Shown here: in pieces, positions 16,701 to 24,005 of the stretch
Layout: each line of letters starts with the position of its first letter
Numbering within the stretch: position 1 is the stretch's first letter
Assembly: GCA_023664455.1 (NCBI GenBank)
Contig: JAMPFM010000001.1
Coordinates: forward strand, 152,164-206,488
Direction of reading: 5' to 3'
Source of the DNA: Blautia sp.
GTDB lineage: Bacteria > Bacillota > Clostridia > Lachnospirales > Lachnospiraceae
Length of the DNA: 54,325 bases
Program-made: the position numbers and the translations under genes
Notes under the pieces: model-generated
Seen by the model: the letters and a program-made list of their open reading frames with translations, nothing else
Told to the model about the DNA's origin: nothing
The model's database searches: none

Positions 16701-18255
16701 CAGACTCTGACTCCTCTGGCTGTGTTTCTACAGGCTGCTCTACTACCGGTTCCCCCTCTTTAATCAGATGCCGGTATTCCGCCGGTTCTATCGTCAGACT
16801 GACAGAATCCACATCGCCTTTTTCCATGAACACTTCTTCCTGCTCATAGCAGAATTTCTGAATCGGGCAGGTCTCTGCAACCGACTCGAAGGGGATATTC
16901 TTTGCTGCTGCAAAGCTCTGGGCATAAGAGCCTGCCTTGCCATATATTGTCAAAACGTCGCAACCCTTGAAAGCATCTTCTGCAATCTCAGTTACCGTAG
17001 ACGGAATCGTAATGCTTTTCAGATTGGTGCAACCGCTAAACGCTCCCGCGCCGATAGTCTCATAGCCATATTCTATTCTGACACTTGTCAGATTCTGGAA
17101 AACAGTGCTGGAAAAAACCTGGGTTCCCATGATTCTGCCATTGCTGTCTTTATAAACGCCAATTCCAATCGCCCGCAAGCTCGAATGCATCATATTATTA
17201 CGATGTCCCGTGGAATTCCACCACTGATTATAGAGCCGTTCTGCACTTTCGTAATTATAGGCGATATTTTCCGCCCACATATGCCAGGGATAACCGCACT
17301 TCGTCAACCAATCAGACGTATATGTTCCATCCGTATTCTTATGGTCAAAATAATTCTTATTCAACATATCCAGCGATTTACGGCGCGCCGTCTCACGCAG
17401 GGTAGAACTCATGATAAGAGGCATTTTACCCTCTTTCATCCTTGCCGCATTTACTAATTCCAGAATCTTTTCTTCCCCACTGCTTAACAGGGTTTTCCCC
17501 GAAGTGGACTGACTCGGCAACTTAGACATATCGGAGGGATCCTTTTGGTTCATATTGGCAAATACATTCTTGTCAATGCCTGTCATATAATAATTACCCA
17601 GCTTATGTGGTAACACAATATTCCCGGATTCTGACAAATACTCAGCCAATACACCCGTATGCATAGCAGGATCCAGCACAGCATAACCAAAATACAACCC
17701 TTTCGAGGCTTTCACGGCGCTTCCCGCCGCCCGATTTTCCGCCGTCAAGAAACTTTCCTCTACTGAGGAACTTTCCGCCTGGGACTGGGCGTACTGTACC
17801 TTCTGCTCCGCTTCTGACGCAAGATTTAGGGAAATGGCTTCTCCTATGGCTTCTTCCTTGTCCGATGCTTCTGCATCTTCTTCCGCCGATTTTATCCTGC
17901 CTACTGTTTCTGAATCTTCTATCTCGCCTTCTTCCGGCGCTTCGGTCTCAACGTCTTTTTCACTATCCTCTTCCGAGTTTTCTGTCTCGCTGGCTTCCGC
18001 GCCGTCCTCTTCTGGGTTTGTTATCTCGTCGTCTTCTTCCGGCTTCTTTGTTTCGCCGTCTTCTGCATCGCCTTCTTCCGGCTCCTTCATCCCGCCGTCT
18101 TCTGTACCGCCTTGTCCTGGCTCGTCTGTTCCGTCGTTACCGGATACAGTCCCGCCCTGCAAACCCGCAGAGGGTTCCGCCGCAAATGCAACTGATTCCG
18201 TACTCTGCAATACCATACAACAGATAATCACCCAGGTTAAAATTTTCTTTTTCAT
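13720..18255 (-). CDS. giant secreted CAP-domain protein with leucine-rich and Ig-like repeats
   Basis: A 1511-residue extracellular protein. Order: signal peptide (1-26, ends VAFAAEP); very acidic Glu/Asp/Ser/Thr stretch (about 30-150) with repeated EEDxE-type units; a first BspA-type leucine-rich piece (about 185-245); a CAP/SCP domain (about 255-375, with AENIAYNY, the WWNSTGHRNNMM His motif and GIGVYKD); a second BspA-type LRR (YETIGAGAFSGCTNLKSI, about 395-450); then roughly a thousand residues of beta-rich modules, the first ones Big_2/Ig-like. No LPXTG anchor is seen, so it may be released or held non-covalently. GGGATG overlaps the start closely. Role in adhesion or host interaction is inference. 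Confidence 0.82.
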   Translation of the reverse strand: MKKKILTWVIICCMVLQSTESVAFAAEPSAGLQGGTVSGNDGTDEPGQGGTEDGGMKEPEEGDAEDGETKKPEEDDEITNPEEDGAEASETENSEEDSEKDVETEAPEEGEIEDSETVGRIKSAEEDAEASDKEEAIGEAISLNLASEAEQKVQYAQSQAESSSVEESFLTAENRAAGSAVKASKGLYFGYAVLDPAMHTGVLAEYLSESGNIVLPHKLGNYYMTGIDKNVFANMNQKDPSDMSKLPSQSTSGKTLLSSGEEKILELVNAARMKEGKMPLIMSSTLRETARRKSLDMLNKNYFDHKNTDGTYTSDWLTKCGYPWHMWAENIAYNYESAERLYNQWWNSTGHRNNMMHSSLRAIGIGVYKDSNGRIMGTQVFSSTVFQNLTSVRIEYGYETIGAGAFSGCTNLKSITIPSTVTEIAEDAFKGCDVLTIYGKAGSYAQSFAAAKNIPFESVAETCPIQKFCYEQEEVFMEKGDVDSVSLTIEPAEYRHLIKEGEPVVEQPVETQPEESESETGTKEQKVIAILEDGTIRALADGTVTLTAQAAEKEATCRITVGEKNVAIQDVRFYEDSIELYETEVFTPVYCVSPADATQGVQLLSSNSEVLAVEAGGTVKALKAGTASLTVKAVDSDVQAVLEVQVLAVKEDLSLPEGLKAVTNIDKTLANVPLDAYPGFSWKEPQTKLQAKKGETIQYFAAQYTEQHTDGKTIRQDCIIPVEVSAASGQRVILEGKTLPATKKLSLSETYTLYPGLNATGAEVDASFYEVNAEANKEEILKAETSFSENAGWAIQITPRSAGKCVVTVEIKLKDRNGGYGPAKKPYGTYKKKYTFQVEEALYANGFKIIPAQEMAEGVQCTEDGSFLVEEGVSKFRVRAYALDKSGAETDTALTFGTDKSGVIQVRAVKGETGLAEVTVKKIGEAALSVTAKDNGKRSVSVSICVQRTSPQLQNKTWTLNKWKPAVTVPVVLEEAENNPIQKVALYEDKDCQNDSSLFAINKVKKDDGTDIDEADAYAVGFLGQNTEQIKKGSYKVYLQVTTERIQEGQPEQQGQTQSQTQQTTQPRTYVYPITIKLKNTKPSVTLKQSAQINLFYKDADAQLAISSGTEKINQIRQINEITGAPHFQVAFKQEGDVWAGTISPVGVTADNYKKIKKTVELQFLFQDYGEEYVLTKKLTVKSNYQKTTLTTSPTDALLYLATGNDRAIFRIMDKKSKEILIPKESGNTGENVEGNITVTPDAGMESKAQFHMEPGSPDISVRLLGTKSLTAKMKVSHDNWREPVSCSFKMTVNKKTPTLTLDKTKVSLNTNAAGREVFSLKASANKNETVSIVRLKEADIVGANGAAKKLLEEEKLSICPQRQGDSRTLTVRLNDSSVKNGTYKYKVYGWCMVGETKILRMNPVTLSVTVSNKQPSVSLKAKGKIKASDLAGGEILYTPKIANVTGEIRSASLSGAYASAFTLTPGDNGAYRIKAKDGAGLNKGSYKLYMTFGLENGVSVTSKAFTVKIQ

Positions 18256-18307
18256 CCCTTATCCAAGCTCCCTTCCCAGAGCGCGATTCTTTACAAGGGT
18301 CAAAATG

Positions 18308-18350
18308 TCTCTTCCTTGTCTCTTCCTTGTCTCTTCCTTGTCTCTTCCTG
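18308..18350. repeat. 11-bp tandem repeat
   Basis: TCTCTTCCTTG repeated three times plus a partial fourth copy, in the 111-nt gap between the CAP gene start and the stop of the AlbA_2 gene. The perfect units suggest recent slippage expansion. It lies in the probable promoter/leader of the CAP gene. Confidence 0.85.
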
Positions 18351-18366
18351 CCATTCCTTATCATTA

Positions 18367-19755
18367 CTACTTGAAAACCCATTGTTTTTGCTTCTTATCA
18401 TACGATATAAAATAGGTTTTCTTTATTTCTTGAATTTCCCTTGATACTGTTTTTTTCGATACATTAAGTTCCGTTGCAATGGCATCCACTGTGACTGACT
18501 TATTCTGCCTAATTATATTTAATAAGTTCATCTGTCTTTTCGACAACCCATTATTTTCCGTAACTATATTTTCCAAATTAGCAATGGGCACCGTCAGCTT
18601 AAATATATCCCCTTCTTCCAAATCCGGCTCCCCACCAGAATAAATCTTTGTATATTTATATAAATTACGAACTCCAGAGCCAAGCGAATCCGCATACCCA
18701 ATATTCACAAAAAAATTTGCCAATATAGGATTTTTTGGATATGGTGTAAAATCTTGTGGCTCAATTTTCCCAACGCGCTGCGCACGATTCCAGTTTTCCG
18801 TATATATTCTATTTTTCTCAATAATCAGTTTCGCTGGAAAAGCACTCGCAAATTCTCTATGCACAAGAAGATTACTGACTATCTCTCTGGCAATCGCACT
18901 TCTTACACTCATATTAACATTATCTATCAGGAAAAATTTATCATTTGTATGCTTTGCTATAAATTCCATCAGTAAATCATAACTCTCAATCAAATTACTA
19001 GCTACAATTAAGCGGTCATCATAGCGATCCATATTGTCCACACGATATATCGCGTCTGTCTTATATCCCGGTACGCATGAAAGAATCGCTTCTTTTGTAC
19101 CAAAGAGAAGTATACAAGCCATATTGTAACCTTCCTTACCGGTCTTTCTATCTTTTTCATATAATCCTGCACTTTTTAATAACTCCATATCGGACATATT
19201 TTTCCACGGATGCTCCTTATATTTATTTACAGCCATTTGCCTTGCTTTTCCAATGAAATCCATACACAAATCATCTGCTGTCGCATATGGAAAAATTATC
19301 CGTTCCGTATAAGTTGCTGACTTCCTATTAGATATACTTGCCACTAAATCCGCTGATGTAGACACATCCTGATCTGCATCCTCATTACGGTCAAAAATCT
19401 TCCCATTGCAAAATTCTATTTGGGAAGTTACTGGAATATATACCCACAAAACCTTCTTTCCCAGGTATTCAATTTCTTCAAGGTTCAAATAAAGTGACGG
19501 ATGTATCTTCTGTGGATTATTTAACATATTTACAAAATTCTTCTTCATATCCATGATACAGTTTGGATTGACACCAATCACCATGCCTTTATTATCAACT
19601 TCTTTTACTCCAAGAAGCATATAACCACCATAACGATTGGAAAACGAACATACTGTCTCATATACACTGTTATTTAATCCATTTACACATTCTTTGTATT
19701 CGATTGTAAATCCCTCACCTGCCCGCAGTAGTTCCTCTAATTTTTCAATTGTCAT
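18367..19755 (-). CDS. AlbA_2 (Schlafen-type) DNA-binding protein with C-terminal HTH
   Basis: A 462-residue putative transcriptional regulator. It opens with an AlbA_2 domain (about 10-125: FTIEYKECVN, YGGYMLLGVKE, GKKVLWVYIP), continues with the RecG-C/HATPase_c_4-like middle (VRSAIAREIVSNLLVHREF; NPILANFFVNIGYADSLGSG) and ends with a winged HTH (about 405-455, VTVDAIATELNVSKKTVSREI). Such proteins are common near mobile and defence genes, but their targets are mostly unknown. ATG at 19755 has AAAAGGG 9 nt before it; a TTG three codons upstream is possible. The gene is visibly AT-richer than its neighbours, a sign of possible transfer. Confidence 0.8.
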   Translation of the reverse strand: MTIEKLEELLRAGEGFTIEYKECVNGLNNSVYETVCSFSNRYGGYMLLGVKEVDNKGMVIGVNPNCIMDMKKNFVNMLNNPQKIHPSLYLNLEEIEYLGKKVLWVYIPVTSQIEFCNGKIFDRNEDADQDVSTSADLVASISNRKSATYTERIIFPYATADDLCMDFIGKARQMAVNKYKEHPWKNMSDMELLKSAGLYEKDRKTGKEGYNMACILLFGTKEAILSCVPGYKTDAIYRVDNMDRYDDRLIVASNLIESYDLLMEFIAKHTNDKFFLIDNVNMSVRSAIAREIVSNLLVHREFASAFPAKLIIEKNRIYTENWNRAQRVGKIEPQDFTPYPKNPILANFFVNIGYADSLGSGVRNLYKYTKIYSGGEPDLEEGDIFKLTVPIANLENIVTENNGLSKRQMNLLNIIRQNKSVTVDAIATELNVSKKTVSREIQEIKKTYFISYDKKQKQWVFK

Positions 19756-19825
19756 TATTGTCAACCCTTTTCTATTTTACTATAGATTTTACTTCTTCAT
19801 AACACCTGAATAGACACTTATGATT

Positions 19826-19854
19826 ATTTTATCATAAAGGATTCCCTTTCCCAA
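19826..19854 (-). promoter_or_regulatory. candidate promoter of the AlbA_2 gene
   Basis: Minus strand -35 TTGGGA (19849-19854), 17-nt spacer, -10 TAAAAT (19826-19831). Confidence 0.4.
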
Positions 19855-19911
19855 TATATAATTGCAACTTTTGTTAATTTCCAATTCAACTTTTATATCC
19901 GGCGTCTAACT

Positions 19912-21162
19912 CTATACCCAATCCATCCGCCCCTCAAATGCGACCTTTTTCTCGCCTTTTTCTATTTCCCCGACCTCGTAACAATCATAAAACTGGTTCA
20001 CATGTCCCATGACGGCGTCTTTGTCTTTCCCGGATACCACCAGCAGAAAACCTACTCCGCAATTAAAGGTTCTCAGCATTTCTTCATCACTGATGTTGCC
20101 GCAGTTGCGAATGTAGGAAAACAATTTCAGAGTCCTTATCCTGGACAAATCAATTCTGGCGCTTAGACCGTCGGGAATCACCCTGCATAAATTCCCTTCT
20201 ATCCCTCCGCCGGTAATATGTGCCATTCCATGTAGGATTCCTTGGTGAATCAATCCCTTAATTGCGCGATAATAGGGCGCATGCGGCTTCATAATCTGCT
20301 CTATAAACGTAAGACCATCTATTTTATCCAATTTAATCTGTGGCATCTTTTCCATTAATAGCCGTACCAGGGAATATCCGTTTGTATGCAGTCCATTGGA
20401 AGCAACTGCTAGAATAGCGTCGCATTCTTCGATTGCAGAACCGTCTATGACCTTTGCTTTTTCCACAATACCTGCAATACTTGAAGTAAGTACATAGACC
20501 CCCGGCGCTACCACCAGCGGCTGGATAGAAGTTTCCCCGCCCACAAGGGAACACTCATTTTCTTTACAAGCCTGCGAAATCCCTTTTACCAAGGTTTCTA
20601 TCGTATCTTTTTCCGCATTGCCGCACACAATCGTATCCAATACCGCCAATGGTCTGGCTCCCATCACCACAATATCGTTTACCAGATGATTAATCATATC
20701 GTGGCAAATCGACCCGGTATAGCCAAATTCCATAGCGAGCTTTTGTTTCGAGCCCGGCTCTTCCGATTTTAATACCAGCACCGGATTTTTCATCTCCGGA
20801 AAACGGATATCATACAAAGAAGCAAATGGTCCAAGACCATTCAGCACACGACTGTCACCGGTTTTTAGATGCTTTGCCATTTCCTTTTTTATCGTATCCG
20901 TATAAGCAATGTCAATCCCGGCTTTGCTATAGGATAATTCCTCGGCGTTTCTTTCGCTGCCCGCCAGTATCTCATCCACCGATACTCCCAATACCGCCGC
21001 CAGTTCCCTCAAAATTTCGATATTCGGATAGGTCGTGCCGTTTTCCCACTTAGAAACCGCCTGAAAAGAGATGTTTAATTTCTCGGCAAGTTGTTGCTGC
21101 GTGAAACCAAGAGTTTTGCGTTTTTCCATAATAAAATTGCCAACTTTTCTACTATCCAGCAT
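19912..21162 (-). CDS. XRE helix-turn-helix fused to a PurM-like AIR synthase domain
   Basis: A 416-residue fusion. Residues about 5-62 are an XRE/Cro-type HTH (KRKTLGFTQQQLAEKLNIS, AVSKWENGTTYP). From about 75 (SYSKAGIDIAYTD) to the end it follows phosphoribosylformylglycinamidine cyclo-ligase: VLNGLGPFASLYDI, CHDMINHLVNDIVVMGARPL, DTIVCGNA, LVGGETSIQP (canonical PurM has GGETAEMP), ASNGLHTNGYSLVR and HITGGGIEGN. The PurM part is about full length. AIR synthase makes AIR from FGAM in purine synthesis; here the domain may sense a purine intermediate or ATP. Start at 21162 chosen for GGAGG 9 nt upstream. No other pur gene is near, but an ITPase-like gene precedes it. Confidence 0.85.
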   Translation of the reverse strand: MLDSRKVGNFIMEKRKTLGFTQQQLAEKLNISFQAVSKWENGTTYPNIEILRELAAVLGVSVDEILAGSERNAEELSYSKAGIDIAYTDTIKKEMAKHLKTGDSRVLNGLGPFASLYDIRFPEMKNPVLVLKSEEPGSKQKLAMEFGYTGSICHDMINHLVNDIVVMGARPLAVLDTIVCGNAEKDTIETLVKGISQACKENECSLVGGETSIQPLVVAPGVYVLTSSIAGIVEKAKVIDGSAIEECDAILAVASNGLHTNGYSLVRLLMEKMPQIKLDKIDGLTFIEQIMKPHAPYYRAIKGLIHQGILHGMAHITGGGIEGNLCRVIPDGLSARIDLSRIRTLKLFSYIRNCGNISDEEMLRTFNCGVGFLLVVSGKDKDAVMGHVNQFYDCYEVGEIEKGEKKVAFEGRMDWV

Positions 21163-21247
21163 GGAAAAGTACCTCCGTTTTTGTTTTATCATATCCTACG
21201 CTTCCCTTTCCCAACAATAACCAGCCAGACGAATCCCTTCCCCCTAT

Positions 21248-21264
21248 TTCAACCGTAAGTTGAA
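21248..21264. promoter_or_regulatory. palindromic operator candidate before the XRE-PurM gene
   Basis: TTCAAC-CGTAA-GTTGAA, a perfect 6-bp inverted repeat with 5-nt spacer, in the 113-nt gap before the XRE-PurM gene. Its size and symmetry suit an XRE-type dimer, so autoregulation is a natural guess. Confidence 0.45.
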
Positions 21265-21275
21265 TCGTCCCCTAT

Positions 21276-21893
21276 TCATTCCCCCAGCACTCTTTGGAAA
21301 AATTCCAGAAATCCATCTTCCACCGCCACCTGCTCCAGTTTTTCATCCGCCAGATCATAATAATACTGATTCGTCCTGATATCGACCGATAGACTATCCA
21401 ACGGAAACCCTTTTTTCCTGACTGCACTGTGCGGCGTGTCCGCTAAGATAAATTTTTCACTTTCCATCGACGGCTCCATTGCCTCATAACTATGATTCTC
21501 ATCCATTATGAAACAAATCGCATTCTTATATCGTGCGGTTAGTCTGCCATATTGTTTCGCCAGACCGGTATAGTAAGCTATCATTTCCTCATCGGATAAA
21601 GATTTCCCATGAATCGTGCGGACATGCACGCCCGGTTGTACGCTGTCTGGCACATTATCAAAATACAGCCCTGAATCACAGGAAAAGACCGGCATATGAA
21701 ATGCTTCATAATATGCCCTTGCCTTCTGCCGCGCATTCTCAAGCGGTGTGTTCCCATCTTCCGCTACTTTCGGAATATCCATCCCGCTTTCCGCAATCTC
21801 TTTTAACCCAATCAATTCTATCTGCAAGCTTTCCAGCCTACTCTTCATGGCAGCCAGCTTTGCCTGATTGCCTGTTCCATAGAGTATTTTCAT
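21276..21893 (-). CDS. HAM1/RdgB-like non-canonical purine NTP pyrophosphatase
   Basis: A 205-residue member of the ITPase-like superfamily, hydrolysing ITP/XTP-type nucleotides to monophosphate and PPi. The N-terminal GTGNQAKLAAMKSRL (family T-x-N-x-x-K), the EDGNTPLENARQKA stretch, and VFSCDSGLYFD (family DSGL) are visible. The C-terminal half is more divergent than in RdgB, so substrate range is uncertain. GGAGC lies just before ATG. It is in the same orientation as XRE-PurM, 113 nt upstream, and the shared purine theme suggests linked function. A mobile palindrome lies 89 nt upstream. Confidence 0.8.
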   Translation of the reverse strand: MKILYGTGNQAKLAAMKSRLESLQIELIGLKEIAESGMDIPKVAEDGNTPLENARQKARAYYEAFHMPVFSCDSGLYFDNVPDSVQPGVHVRTIHGKSLSDEEMIAYYTGLAKQYGRLTARYKNAICFIMDENHSYEAMEPSMESEKFILADTPHSAVRKKGFPLDSLSVDIRTNQYYYDLADEKLEQVAVEDGFLEFFQRVLGE

Positions 21894-21981
21894 AAGTAAC
21901 TGCTCCTTTTATCCACTTTTTCCATTCTACTCCAAGGGATAGCAGATGTCAAAAGGCTCTTTTCCGAACTCCAAACCCGCC

Positions 21982-22204
21982 CACGGAAATCAATTTTCAG
22001 TCAGCATGTAAATACTGAGATGGCAGGGCAGATAGAAATCCCCCGAAGGCATGCTCTCGCTCCGTGAAAAACGCAGCGGTACTAAGTTCAAAAGCCGCGT
22101 TGCGCCTTTTTCACTAAGAACCGGCGTTTTTCAAGGACCTTCGCGAGATTTCTATCTGTCCTGCCGGTCTATGTTAAGGAGCTGACTGAAAATTGATTTC
22201 CGTG
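21982..22204. mobile_element. palindromic MITE-like element, copy A
   Basis: A 223-bp imperfect palindrome with inverted ends CACGGAAATCAATTTTCAG / CTGAAAATTGATTTCCGTG. It has no ORF. Flanks AAACCCGCC (21973-21981) and AAGCTCGCC (22205-22213) match at 7 of 9 positions, consistent with an old 9-bp target duplication. The same element occurs at 47331 and 50082. Inner arms carry CAGATAGAAATC / GATTTCTATCTG. It sits directly before the promoter of the response-regulator gene and fills most of the 400-nt gap after the ITPase-like gene. Confidence 0.85.
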
Positions 22205-22220
22205 AAGCTCGCCCGATAGC

Positions 22221-22250
22221 TTGTACAAAATGTCCGCGCGTGTATATAAT
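22221..22250 (+). promoter_or_regulatory. promoter of the response-regulator gene
   Basis: -35 TTGTAC (22221-22226), 18-nt spacer, -10 TATAAT (22245-22250), 45 nt before the GTG start. It begins only 7 nt after the direct repeat that flanks mobile element copy A. Confidence 0.65.
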
Positions 22251-22294
22251 AATACTGACAGCGTTTACTAAAAAGACAAGCGGGGTAAATCAAA

Positions 22295-22957
22295 GTGAAA
22301 AAGATTCTGGTGATTGACGATGACATCCATATTGGGAACATGTTAGAAGAAGTACTGCATAAAGAAGGCTATGCCGTACTACGGGCCTATTCGGGCACAG
22401 AAGCCCTTTTACTGCTTTCTGCCACAAAACCCGATTTGATATTGCTTGATTTGATGCTTCCCGGTCTTTCCGGCGAAGAGGTGCTGCCCCAGATTGGCAA
22501 AATCCCTGTAATCGTCGTCAGCGCCAAGGCGGATATTGATGACAAAGTTGACCTTTTACTTGGCGGCGCTGTGGACTATATCACCAAACCTTTTGAAATT
22601 AAGGAACTGCTTGCAAGAATCACGGTTGCGCTGCGAAAAGCGTCCATCCCGCAAGATACGCCCCTGTCTTTTGGCGGGCTGTGTCTGGATACCGTCACGC
22701 ATGAGGTTCTCTTAGAACAACAGAAAGTAAGACTTACGAGAACCGAATACGCCATTTTGAAAATACTCCTGCAAAATCCCTTACAGGTGACCACCAAATC
22801 CCTTCTGCTTGAACGGATTAGCGAAGATACGCCGGACTGCACCGAAAATTCCTTGAAAATGCACATCAGCAACCTGCGCAGGAAACTCCGCGAGATAGAC
22901 GGCAACGATTATATTGAGGCGGTGTGGGGGATTGGGTTCAAACTGAAAGCGGACTAA
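22295..22957 (+). CDS. OmpR-family response regulator
   Basis: A 220-residue regulator: REC domain (1-115) with IDDD acid pocket, phospho-Asp in LILLDLMLPG (about Asp52), the Lys switch in ITKPFE, and an OmpR-type winged helix (about 125-218, TRTEYAILKILLQNP and HISNLRRKLREID). GTG start; the ribosome site is weak. It heads a module with an ABC transporter and a histidine kinase downstream, an arrangement typical of antimicrobial-peptide sensing and resistance. It probably binds the TTTAC direct repeats right after its own gene. Confidence 0.9.
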   Translation: MKKILVIDDDIHIGNMLEEVLHKEGYAVLRAYSGTEALLLLSATKPDLILLDLMLPGLSGEEVLPQIGKIPVIVVSAKADIDDKVDLLLGGAVDYITKPFEIKELLARITVALRKASIPQDTPLSFGGLCLDTVTHEVLLEQQKVRLTRTEYAILKILLQNPLQVTTKSLLLERISEDTPDCTENSLKMHISNLRRKLREIDGNDYIEAVWGIGFKLKAD

Positions 22958-22960
22958 ATC

Positions 22961-23016
22961 TTTACGATTTCTTTACCATCTTTTTTACTGCTTTCTTTAC
23001 CATTCTTTCGTAAAAT
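22961..23016 (+). promoter_or_regulatory. TTTAC direct repeats and promoter before the ABC genes
   Basis: TTTACGAT (22961), TTTACCAT (22972), TTTACTGC (22984) and TTTACCAT (22996) recur every 11-12 bp, followed by TAAAAT (23011-23016) as a possible -10. Such helical-phase repeats are typical OmpR-type regulator sites, so the upstream regulator likely controls the ABC operon here. Confidence 0.55.
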
Positions 23017-23090
23017 GTCTGCATAAGCATGATAGAAATTCATGCAATCATACAGCGCAGATACAAAGCAGCGCAGAAATGAGGTAAAAA

Positions 23091-24005
23091 ATGGAATATG
23101 TTCTTACAACAGACGCTTTAAGCAAGCAATACGGACATTTCAAAGCATTAAACGGACTTTCCATGCATGTCCCCAAAGGGGCAATCTACGGTTTCGTCGG
23201 CAAAAATGGCGCCGGCAAAACAACTTTAATCCGCCTGATTTGCGGACTACAGACGCCTACGTCGGGCGGATATACCCTTTACGGTATCAGAAATGACGAA
23301 AAAACGATTGTAAAATCCCGCAGACGCATGGGCGCAATCGTCGAAACGCCGTCCATCTATCTGCACATGACGGCGGAAGAAAACATAAAGGCACAATACC
23401 GTGTTCTCGGTCTTCCCTCTTTCGACGGCATTCCTGAACTACTCCAATTAGTCGGGCTTGAAAACACGGGCAGGAAAAAAGCAGGAAACTTTTCCCTCGG
23501 CATGAAACAACGCTTAGGCATTGCCGTCGCCCTCGCAGGTGACCCGGATTTTCTCGTCCTGGACGAACCTGTCAACGGACTGGATCCGCAGGGCATTGTC
23601 GAAATACGGGAATTGATTCTAAAACTCAATCAAAAGCGGCAGATAACCGTACTGATTTCCAGCCATATCCTCGACGAACTTTCCAGGCTGGCTACCCATT
23701 ACGGCTTTCTTGACCACGGAAGCATGGTCAAGGAAATCAGCGCCCAGGAATTAGAAGCCGCCTGCAGGAAATGTATGCGCATAGAAGTAACCGATGAAAA
23801 AGCGCTTGCCCGTATCCTCGATAAGATGGGCATCGAATACAAAATCCTGAATGACAGACAGGCGGATATTTATGCAAAACCCAATATATCCGAACTCACG
23901 CTTACCCTTGCCAAAGAAGGCTGCGAAGTCCTCTCCATCCAGGAACGCGACGAAAGTCTGGAAAGCTATTACATCAATCTTATAGGAGGTGACAAGCATG
24001 AATAA
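23091..24005 (+). CDS. ABC transporter ATP-binding protein
   Basis: A 304-residue ATPase of the BcrA/lantibiotic-immunity type. Walker A is GKNGAGKT (about 38-45), the signature FSLGMKQRLGIA, Walker B DFLVLDEPVNGLDPQG and the switch His in ISSHILDEL. A roughly 90-residue C-terminal extension is normal for this subfamily. AATGAGGTAAAAA precedes ATG. It overlaps the permease gene by 8 nt and should form a transporter with it, exporting or removing a cell-envelope-active peptide; the substrate is inferred from gene order only. Confidence 0.9.
   Translation: MEYVLTTDALSKQYGHFKALNGLSMHVPKGAIYGFVGKNGAGKTTLIRLICGLQTPTSGGYTLYGIRNDEKTIVKSRRRMGAIVETPSIYLHMTAEENIKAQYRVLGLPSFDGIPELLQLVGLENTGRKKAGNFSLGMKQRLGIAVALAGDPDFLVLDEPVNGLDPQGIVEIRELILKLNQKRQITVLISSHILDELSRLATHYGFLDHGSMVKEISAQELEAACRKCMRIEVTDEKALARILDKMGIEYKILNDRQADIYAKPNISELTLTLAKEGCEVLSIQERDESLESYYINLIGGDKHE

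Noticed and set aside
18308-18350. CRISPR array
   Set aside because: The repeat is a direct 11-bp tandem without spacers; the right-edge repeat (54226-54325) also lacks spacers.
18137-18382. 81-codon minus-strand frame with basic residues upstream of the CAP gene
   Set aside because: It overlaps the CAP signal peptide in another frame and its basic stretch comes from the 11-bp DNA repeat; no ribosome site.
21973-22213. Mobile palindrome as a plain transcription terminator or REP-type sequence
   Set aside because: The 9-bp flanking direct repeats, constant length and inverted termini fit transposition better, and no T tract follows the outer stem.
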